DNA from: Magnaporthiopsis rhizophila
Taxonomy: Eukaryota > Ascomycota > Sordariomycetes > Magnaporthales > Magnaporthaceae
Assembly: GCA_003049465.1 (NCBI GenBank)
Contig: PYSS01000047.1
Location: 124,001 to 188,000 of the forward strand
Direction of reading: 5' to 3'
DNA length: 64,000 nucleotides
The translations under genes and the position numbers were made by a program. Shown here piece after piece: positions 56,137-64,000 of this stretch (position 1 is its first letter; each line of letters starts with the position of its first letter). The notes beneath the pieces are model-generated. The model made no database searches and was not told the origin of the DNA. It was given only the letters and a program-made list of their open reading frames with translations.

Positions 56137-58494
56137 ATGGGCCAGCGACACCAGATATTCGTCATCGCCCGCCCGGCGCCCGGCCAGCGGTACCGCTGCC
56201 TCGCCGTCGTGCACGACCAGTGGCTGTACGGAGCCTCGGCCCTTAACACCTGCCTCCGTCTCCTGCGCATATTTTCCAACCCTCTCAACCGTTTCCCGCT
56301 CCAGCAGGAGGTCGCGTTTGCCCGGGAGTACTACTCCCGTGAGGATGCCGAGGAGCTGGAGCGCGAATTCAAGGCTGTCCATGAGAACGCGCCCATCCCG
56401 TTCCCATTTGTAGGTGCCTGCCTCGTATTCGGTATGTTCAAAAGGTTCAATTTCCCCGGCCTGGCCATGGCCAGCATCTTGGGCAAAGCCCGAACTGACA
56501 CTAGCTGCTCTCCGCGGGCAGGCGCGAGCAACAATACCGAAAGTGGCGGAGCCAAGCTTGTCTATTTGGAGCATATGGGTCTCAGATTCGACGAGGGCGA
56601 CAATAACGATGGCATCACCATCATTGACATCACGGATCTGGACAACGTCCGCTACTGCTTCGTCGACTTTCATGGCATGGAGTCTGAGAGGGAGGTGCCT
56701 CTGCACACCCCTCTGTCGGCTATGGACTACATCCTCGCCTACTACAGCCCGCACCACCCCTTCATGGTCCACAACCAGCACACCCAGAAGGCTCTGAAGA
56801 AGTACGACTTGGTTCAAGTCGAGGCTCTGAATGGTAAGCTACTGATTGCTCCGTTTCCCGAGAAGCCCAGACGCGACGCGAGGCACGTGGCTGACAGCGC
56901 GTGATTGCGTCCTCCAGACTGCTGGCCTGATGAAGCATGGCGTGTCAGTGACCAAGATGCCAAGAACTTCTCCGATGGCCACGGTCCCACGCCGGACAAC
57001 GACGACAAGACGCCTGTCTCCTTGCGCGATAAGGCCACCCACAAGCTCCTGCATGAGCTTCTCCATGACCCCAGCCCGGATGTTTCGCTCCTCGATGTCC
57101 CGCTTGGCCTCGCTGGGGTTCGCAAGGTCGCCTTGGACTACTTAGTCGAGCATCCCTCCGATGTGGCCAAGTGTCCGGCCGGCCCGGCAATCCTCGCGCT
57201 CGGTCTTCATGGCCAGACCACTGTCGACCTGTCTCTTTTCCCTGACCTGACCGCCGATGGCATCCGCGAGGTTCTCAGCAGCGAGCAGCTCGAAGCGGCC
57301 GAAATCGTCAACCTATCCGGCACGCAGGCCTTCGCCACCACCGACGACATCAAAGCAACAATGGGTGTGTTAGGCCCCAATGTCCGTGAGCTTTACCACC
57401 TGGTCCGTCCTGGTCGGGCGCATGATGACATCTCGGTCGCTCTCGCGCTTCGTTCCGGACTCGTCCGGGATGTCCGCCTCCCACAGAAAATTCTCCTAGG
57501 CGCGGTGCTCTCAGTAAGCCTCCGGGATCTGAGGAACAGCAGCGACGTCGGCCAGGAGGACATCGTAATCAAAGAGGCCAGACTCGACAGCCTCAACCTG
57601 CTCAAACCGAGGGACCTCAAGTTTGACGGCCCGCCTGCCCCGACCTCTCCACTTTGGCCGACCACACAGTTCCCCGTTTCGCAGCTCCTCCTCATTCGGG
57701 ACTGCTCGGAGGGAATGACGCTTCCCGGCGACATCATACACCTTCACGACGGCCTCATCGGGCCCGCACGCGTAATTACCGGCCTGCTCGCCGTCATTCG
57801 CAGCCACTGGCTCGATACCATCAACAAGGGTATTACCAAACTATCGCTCAAGGTCGCCTTCGCTTTCGCCACGGAGGCGGCAACCGTGATGACTCCCCTC
57901 AAGGACGGCGGGGGCGGCGAGGGTGGCCGCGCGCCGCCGTCCTATGCCATGGAGATCAACCATCCGCCCATCCAGGCCCTCTCTGCCAGCACCCGCGAGC
58001 AGTTTACTTTCTGGACCGACAGCAGAAAGGACCAGACCATGCAGCCCTTGGGTCCGGACCGGTGGGCCGCCATAGCCGCCTTCGACTATCCCCGGCATAA
58101 CCTCGGAGGCGAAGGAGGCGCCGATATCGCCCCGATACTTACAGATTTCCAGGTGCACGTGGGGTTTGTTCGGACTCGAGACGGCGCCACGACCCCACGC
58201 CGCCGTGTTGCTGCGTCGTCGACGCCGCCACCGGTCCCAAAAAACGACGAGATGAGGTTTGAGATCGACCCGCGGGACCTCGAGGTTATGGGACTGGTCG
58301 ACTTTGCACGGACATATCAGGCATTGACGCCGGATGACGTCGCCGAGCGGATTTCTAAGCTCGAGGCTATCGGGCGTGGGATCCTCTGCAAGCCCGGCGA
58401 TAGCTGCAGCGTCAACATCAAGACGGTGACGGCAGAGAAGGCAGCGGACCTCATGCGCGCGTACCTGGACAACTACCACCTGACGAAGTCGTAA
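56137..58494 (+). CDS. Conserved-looking protein of unknown function (727 aa)
   Basis: Exons 56137-56431, 56522-56833 and 56918-58494. The ATG is chosen because MGQRHQIFVIAR starts a strong coding signal and the upstream frame lacks one. The first intron (90 nt, GTATGT...GGGCAG) has no stop and is a multiple of three, so retention would insert 30 residues (MFKRFNF...). The second (56834-56917) joins EALN to DCWPDEAW. The protein has no signal peptide or membrane helix. It shows an N-terminal alpha/beta-like part (about 1-230; YCFVDFHGME, SAMDYILAYY) and a long second part with leucine-rich pieces (LDVPLGLAGVRKVALDYL, EIVNLSG). A Gly-rich insertion occurs near residue 530. I do not recognise a catalytic motif. 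From memory, proteins beginning MGQRHQ occur in other Sordariomycetes, but no function is known to me. Confidence 0.72.
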
Positions 58495-59266
58495 CTCGCC
58501 AGGGGGTTGCTGGTGGCGATTGATAGGGCCGCCGGCGACAACGGCACGGAGGTCGGGAGACTGTTTGTTGGCGCGTTGTCACGTGCTTGTCGAGGGTAGG
58601 GACGTGCTGGCAAAGCAACTTTGACCACAACGGTGAATGAAGAATGGGAGGGGAAACAGGAGATAGGGAAAGGACATGGGAGATAGGAAACAATACAGGA
58701 AATAGGAATCGACATAGGAAACGGTACCTACAGGACGAATTCAGATAATGGGCAATGGCTCTCTAGTTGTGCAAGACGTCCCGTCGCTCTCCATGGTTTT
58801 TGTCCACTTCTCGTCTCCGGAGACACTTTTGCCGGGCCGCGTTAGCTTGGGAATCATTGTGATTGCGATGCTTTCAGGTCCTTTAGTGCGTAGCCCTAGC
58901 CTGGCGGGCGAATCGCAACGAGGATTTTTCTCTGCTAAGAGCTTGGAGCCAGCTTTGGTCCTTGTCAAAAACACCGTCTGTTGATGTGCAACACGGCGCT
59001 GCACTCCAGCATCGAGTCCCCTTATGAGTTGGCGCCCTGAGCTGACGTGCTGTCACGTGGCGCTCGGCGCCAACGGCAGGAATGCGAGCAATGGAAGCTC
59101 GATGCCGCGCTTGCGGTTCCTTGGCATAATCACTATCGATCAGCGAGTGGCTCGGTATTTACTCGGACTTTGGGCCGCTAGTGTCGCTTTCCGCAATGCC
59201 ATCCCACATCACGTCGAGGAAGGACACGGAACCGTTTGCTAAACTAAACATCCCCATCACTCTCGC
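58495..59266. other. Intergenic, unknown gene to F-box gene
   Basis: No gene. Contains a short degenerate repeat of GGAAATAGGA-like units at 58655-58725. A C/T/A-rich leader precedes 59267. Confidence 0.45.
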
Positions 59267-60927
59267 ATGCAAACGACCGACGAGATGGCCCGGTCCTGCC
59301 CACTTCCCATCGACATCGCGGTCGACATCCTAGAGTACGTCGACTTGCCGGGGACCCTATTCTCGGCCGTCCTGACCAGCCGGGTGTTCTGGTTCGCCTT
59401 CGAGTCGCGGCGGCAGCACGTCCTGCGGAGCGTGCTGCGGCGGTACATCGGCCCGTGCCTACTACCGCTGGCCGTCGCGACGCTCGAGGCCGGCCGGACG
59501 CACGACTGGGACGCCGTCGAGGTCGTGCTGCGGTGCAGCCTAGGGGTGGAGCCGGCAGTAGTTGTCGCGACGGACTCGTCGCCACCGGGTGAAGTCCCCG
59601 CAGATGGCCCGCCGGCGTCGTCGTCGCAGCGCCATCGCCGCATCGACCCACTCGAGCGCATCTCGCCCCTGACTCGCGAGACGGCAGCGGCCCTGACCAG
59701 GGTCCACAGGGCTGTCGAAAAGTTCACGCTGGACCTGGCGCGCCCGGCGCTGGCGTTGTTCCGCTCAATCTACGCCGAAGGGGGCGGCGGCGGCGGAGAG
59801 GCTGTATGTGCAGGAGCAGGCCAGCGCAGGGCGCTAGAACCCACGTGGCGCGAGCTGCAGCGCATCCAACGGGCCTTCTACCGCTACCAGCTCTACTGCA
59901 ACACGGCGGGCCGCGCCGGCATCCGCGATGTCCGGCACGGGGTGGGCCCTGAAATGCCGTGGACCGAGGAGCAGAGGCGTTTGGCGCAGAAGTTGCAGCT
60001 GGGAATGTGGCCCACTGTGGCCAACGAGCAGCTGGCCTGTGTTTCCGACTTTTTGGAAAGGAAGATGCAGTATTGTGCGTCGCCCTGGCCTTGGACCTTT
60101 CAGGGAGGTCAATAGAGATGCTAATAATGCACGCGTCCTTGCAGACTTTGAGATGCTCGCCCAACACGATGTCGAGTGGGGCGCGCACAGAGTTGACTGG
60201 GTCAGCCAACATATCGCAGTGCCACATCGGCGCTTTCTTGTGAGCCCACTGTCCCTCCTTCCCATGGACGTGTAGGGAGTCAATCGAGAAAGGCAAACTG
60301 ACACCCGGCGAGCAGCTCAACAGCGGACTTCTTCCTTTTGACCGCCTGTCCAGGACCAACGACGAGGGCGAGTGGAAACGCATCATCGAGGAAATCGACG
60401 TGCCCAGCTATTGCGACCCGGCCCAGTTCAGATTTCTCGACACGCTCGAGGGGAAGATGACGGTGCTCAGGCATTCCCACCTGGGCACCTCCCTGATCAT
60501 GTCGCTGCACGGGCCCCCCGGCATCGTGCAGGCGCCGAGGGGGCCGCCCTGGCCGCCAGGGTGGAAGGACGTGGATGGCGTCGTCGAGTACGCCCAAAAG
60601 GTCGGCCGGCGACCGCTCTACATGACCGAGGCCTGCCGCGCCGACGACATGCTGGGCCTGCGGGGCACCCACCTGCGCGAGGCCGGGTGCGTGTTCTGGG
60701 ACGGCGCCGAGAGTGCGCGCGTGGCGACGGACGCGAAGCTCCGCAAGTCGGCCGAGCACGGGTGGCGGTACAGCGGGGGACCCGGCGCCGCGGCGGAGGC
60801 GCGCGCCCTCGCGGGGATGCGCCGGTCGTGGGCGGAGCGCGCGCAGATCTGGGCTCGGGGCGGAGCCGGCCACTGGGAGGAGGGGGACGACAGTCGGGTG
60901 GTGTATGACGAGGTGCCGCGGGGCTGA
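59267..60927 (+). CDS. F-box-like protein
   Basis: Proposed exons 59267-60074, 60145-60239 and 60280-60927, 516 aa. Residues about 9-60 (CPLPIDIAVDILEYVDLPGTL...LTSRVFWFAFESRRQHVLRS) look like an F-box: Leu-Pro, Ile-Leu-x-x-Val, Leu-Phe-Ser, then a Trp and Phe. F-box proteins link substrates to SCF ubiquitin ligases through Skp1. The rest is helical and without a known repeat (no WD40 or LRR). The first intron (60075-60144; GTGCGT, CTAATAATG, TTGCAG) is good. The second is only 40 nt and ends at GGAG, so it is weak; the alternative acceptor 4 nt earlier runs to a stop quickly. The last exon's long frame argues for some splice there or for a frame lesion. Confidence 0.55.
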
Positions 60928-61593
60928 GTCTGGAAGGACGAGGTTCAAAGCATCCTGGCATACTACGTACCCTTGACCAACATCCGAGTCGAGTCATTCA
61001 TCATATCAACTCCTTCCTGTTGTGGAAGGTGGGCTGTGGGAACGTTGCAATCCGCACACTTTGGACAGTCTGATCTGGAAGGCTGTTTGGAACCGGCATT
61101 CCACCACCACCACCAACCTTATCCGAACCACCAGCTTCGGCATATGTGCTCAGGGGCTGCGTAGGGCTGCATGAAACCTCGTGTTTGGGCCTCAGCCACC
61201 ACTGGATGGCGGATGGTTGCATTGTCGCATCCTCCCATCATCCTCGGTATACCCGAGGTGTCGGGTTACACGAGCCATGTCATCCCCGTGTCTCGTTCCA
61301 AATGGCTGGCCCCGCAAGGCCACCAGCAATGAGCGGGACCGGGACATTTAACCGTGGATGTAAGCGGTCCGTTGGCGAATTTCCCTTGTAAGATCGGTTT
61401 ATTTCGTCTCCACGGTACCCGCAGGCCGGGTGACACATCGCGAAATTTCGGGGGTTATATTATATCGTCCACCGCGGCCCTCGCTAGTACTTCCTCTGTC
61501 CTGTCTCCCTCTGTTGGAAGGTCCAAACACACTCTCTTTGCGCCCTGCCGCTCCATTCGTTCGCGGTTCGGTCTTCTAATCAACCAAAGAACC
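60928..61593. other. Intergenic, F-box gene to GH76 gene
   Basis: No gene. A TTATATTATAT run at 61455-61465 may be a TATA-like element, 129-139 nt before the GH76 ATG. Confidence 0.45.
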
Positions 61594-62475
61594 ATGTTCG
61601 GTCTACCCAGGCCCATGAGGGCCGCCGCCTGCGCCGTCCTCCTCCTCCTCGGAGCCCCAACACCCGTCGCGGCGGCCAATTTCCAGCTCGACACGCCCCA
61701 GCACGTCCTCGACGCGGCGCGCGACCTAGCCTACGACGGCATGACCCTGTACGAGGGCAACCGGTCCGGCCACACGCCCGGCAAGCTGTCGCAGCTGGAC
61801 CCCATGGACGACGGCCCGTACTGGTGGTGGCACGGCTCCGTCTTCTTCAGCGCCTACGCCGAGTACTGGCGCCGCACCGGCGATTCCACCTACAACGGGG
61901 TCGTCGCCCAGGCCCTCCTGGCCCAGGCGGGCGAGGACAGCGACTACCAGCCCCGCGCCCAGAGCGCCCACACGGCCAACCCCCACCAGTGCAGCTGGGC
62001 CCTCGGCGCCATGATCGCGGCCGAGGGCAAGATGCCCGCGACGCCGGGCAAACCCGACTGGCTGCGGCTGGCGCAGAACGTCTTTGACGTGCAGGCCGCC
62101 CGCTTCGAGGCCGAGGAGAAGCCGCTTGGCCGGAACTACAACTGCGGAGGCGGCCTGCGCACCGACATTGATACGAGGGGCATTGAATTCTACAACAAAG
62201 GCAGTACGTAAAGCCTTTTACTACCTACCTGCCCACCTGCTTAGAAGAAAATCTCCATGCTTCGTTTCCCCTTTGCTAATTTTTGCGCAGCCTTGGCCAA
62301 CACCTGCTTCTTGAACCTGGGCGCGCGCCTGGCCAAGTTTACCGGCAACGAAACCTACGCCAAGTACTCGGAGAGGGTGTGGGACTGGCTCTGGGACATC
62401 GGGTACATCGACCATAAATCCTATGCCGTCTACTGGGGCGCGTCCATGACCCACAACTGCACGTCCGTGACCAAG

Positions 62476-62503
62476 CAGCAGTACTCGGGCAGCAGTACTC
62501 GGG
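62476..62503 (+). repeat. Exact 14-bp tandem duplication
   Basis: CAGCAGTACTCGGG occurs twice in a row inside exon 2 of the GH76-like gene. 14 is not a multiple of three, so it shifts the frame. Confidence 0.95.
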
Positions 62504-63063
62504 CAGCGCCGCCTGGCTGACCGAGGGTGCCGCCTTCATGTATAACTTTGTAGGCGCCGCCCCAGCTCCCTGAATCTACCTATGTGTGTTCTGGTTAACT
62601 CTGGCTGACTCACACCACAGACAAAAGGCAACTCGGCCGCCTGGAAGCAACGCACCGAAAAGCTGACAGCCGCGACGTTGTCCTTCTTCTTCCCCGCCGA
62701 CGTCGCCGTCGAGCTCGAGTGCGAAGTCAAGCGCACGGGCGGCGCGTCCTCGTGCTACGGCGAGCTGGTCGCCTACAAGGGCCAGCTGGTGCGCGCCGTC
62801 GCCACCGCGGCCCAGGTCGCGCCCTTCACGGCCGAGGCCGCCCTGCCGCGCCTCAAGAAATCCGCCGCCGCCGCCGTGTCGCAGTGCACGGGCGGCGGGC
62901 CCACCGGCCGCCGCTGCGGGTTCAATTGGGCCGCAGGCAACTACACGGACCCGCAGAGCCCGGGGCTGCTGGAGCAGGCGCACGTGCTGTCGGCCGTGTC
63001 GGCGCTCGTGCAGGAGCGTCCGGGAACGGCGTCGGGGTCTGCTGATGGTGCCGGGGGCGGCAG

Positions 63064-63100
63064 CGGCGGTGGTGGTGGTGGTGGTGGTGGTGGTGGAGGG
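63064..63100 (+). repeat. GGT trinucleotide run encoding poly-Gly
   Basis: A GGT/GGC run within the last exon of the GH76-like gene encodes about a dozen Gly before the GPI-signal region. A slippage-prone linker. Confidence 0.75.
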
Positions 63101-63220
63101 TCGGGGGATGGCGAGAAGGATAAGGGCGGTGACAAGAACGCGGGTGTTTGTGCGCGCGGGAATGTTGGCTTGGAGGTGGTGGCGAGCGTGGCTTTGTGGG
63201 CGACGATGTTGTTGCTGTAA

Positions 63221-64000
63221 TTTGAGCGGGATGAGTCGATTTGCATTTGGATTAACATATGCCAAAAAAAAAAGCTTAATAGTAATAATTACTTTGGAGG
63301 CGAAGTGGCTCAGGGAACGTGATGTCATGGCCAAAACGCCGATGGCGTCAACTCGCTCAGGGGTCACCCCTGAACTGTTAACCCGTATTCGTGGCACAGG
63401 ACCATGATGGATATGCCAGATGTCCAAAGAAACTGAGCCCTTCCTAATGCAGAGCTTGGCCTCGCGCTGTTGATACTCCCTTCAATTCCCTTCAAGATCC
63501 TGCTTGCACGACTTGTTTGGCTATCGCCCCCTCGGCGCCGGCCGGGTTGGCTGCGGTACCTTGCCGTTATCCAGATGGCCTAGTGTGCCATAACGCCCCC
63601 GATAGCTAACAAGAAACCGATACACATGTCGAAACCATATGTACGTCACCCAAACGCAGCATCGTATTATGCTTCGTTTCCAAGCGTCTCTAAGACATTC
63701 ATCGCTCTGGCAGCCTCAACGCCCCGCCCAGCTCCGGCACGCGGCGTCGTACCCGCCTCTGTTTTGGTGACCTGGTGGCTGCCCGGAGGTGCTTGAGGGT
63801 TACGACAGAAGCTGCATCGTTCTTCGTCAGAGTCTTTTTTTTTTTTTTTAACTGCGTTGGGTTGCCTTCTCGCGTGACTACGCCCCCGACGGGTGGGCGT
63901 CGCGAAGGTCTCTTCTTTTTTCGGACGGCTGCGGCCGCGGGCGCATGTCACCGCCGCTTTGGGGTGTTGGAAAGGCGCTATCTGGGAAAGGCTGTGTGTC
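63221..64000. other. 3' flank and unassigned right end
   Basis: No gene supported. Contains an 8-bp-arm inverted repeat at 63357-63373 and a T tract at 63835-63849. A minus-strand frame (63667-63951, ending EAARAMNVLETLGNEA) could be the 3' end of a gene lying beyond the window, but nothing in it is diagnostic. Confidence 0.4.
63357..63373. repeat. Short perfect inverted repeat
   Basis: TCAGGGGT and ACCCCTGA separated by one base. It can form a hairpin but has no T run after it, so a terminator is not claimed. Confidence 0.6.

Larger units (their letters stand above)
61594..63220 (+). pseudogene. GH76 mannanase-like GPI protein (Dfg5/Dcw1 type), frame broken by a 14-bp duplication
   Basis: Parts 61594-62203, 62291-62549 and 62621-63220. 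Signal peptide about 1-26. GH76 features: PYWWWHGSVFFSAYAEYWRRTGDSTYN, YNCGGGLRTDID, YNKG-TLANTCFLNLGARL and AVYWGASMTHNC, then a C-terminal part (VSQCTGG...CGFNW), a Gly-rich linker and a hydrophobic GPI-signal-like end. The family handles GPI mannan in fungal wall building. Two oddities. First, the spot matching the conserved catalytic Asp-Asp (NDDQ..W) reads N129-P-H-Q-C-S-W. Second, CAGCAGTACTCGGG is repeated exactly at 62476-62489 and 62490-62503, shifting the frame to TGA at 62518-62520. Without one copy the exon would be in phase with the next and the total would be 484 residues. Loss of function or an assembly slip are both possible. Confidence 0.78.

Noticed and set aside
63357..63373. 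Hairpin as a transcription terminator
   Set aside because: No U tract follows and intrinsic terminators are not used by RNA polymerase II.
1..64000. CRISPR array, prokaryotic operons, integrated virus or intact transposon
   Set aside because: No regularly spaced direct repeats with unique spacers, no ribosome-binding-site layout, and no polymerase, capsid, integrase or transposase motifs were seen.

Overview
The window is nuclear DNA of a filamentous ascomycete, most likely a Sordariomycete (inference). Genes are spaced with long 5' leaders. Introns are short (about 60-120 nt) with GTAnGT donors, CTAAC/CTGAC-like branch sites and CAG/TAG acceptors. Coding third positions are strongly G/C. 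Homopolymer T/A tracts are common between genes, and the products are typical of fungi (sterol acyltransferase, GH76 wall protein, Brf1, HET/ankyrin/WD40 remnants). No rRNA, convincing tRNA, CRISPR array, prokaryotic operon or intact transposon was found.

Layout. 1-324: 3' end of the DNA primase large subunit. 1658-3461: secreted M14 zinc carboxypeptidase. 3462-11831: an 8.4-kb stretch with no recognisable gene, ending in the pyrimidine-rich leader of an Arg/Asp/Glu-repeat J-domain protein (11832-13622). 15532-17543 (-): sterol O-acyltransferase. 18508-19307: guanylate kinase with two plausible starts. About 19850-29500 is a graveyard of broken accessory genes: a HET-associated/ankyrin/WD40 remnant on the minus strand meeting, head to head, a 5'-truncated ankyrin gene on the plus strand; two related fragments of a cysteine-containing membrane protein; a secreted cysteine-rich protein without a start codon; and a weak minus-strand decayed frame. 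31450-32454 (-): BTB/POZ protein. 34521-36713: TFIIIB subunit Brf1. 37521-38641 (-): cysteine-rich single-pass membrane protein. 40556-43822 (-): TBC Rab-GAP. 47409-48287: very acidic protein. 49633-50405: UMP/CMP-kinase-like gene with an in-frame TGA. 50670-50749: poly-A with an unresolved base, followed by unassigned sequence that looks A/T-richer. 53169-55143: secreted copper amine oxidase. 56137-58494: 727-residue protein I cannot assign. 59267-60927: F-box-like protein. 61594-63220: GPI-type GH76 (Dfg5/Dcw1-like) gene with a substituted catalytic Asp pair and a frame broken by an exact 14-bp tandem duplication.

The genes form no pathway cluster. Housekeeping genes (primase, Brf1, guanylate kinase, sterol acyltransferase, Rab-GAP) are interspersed with secreted hydrolase/oxidase genes and one decayed accessory island. 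The most notable signals are that island, with its head-to-head junction and near-identical WD40 units, and the two later genes with otherwise good gene models but single discrete lesions (49.6 kb and 61.6 kb).
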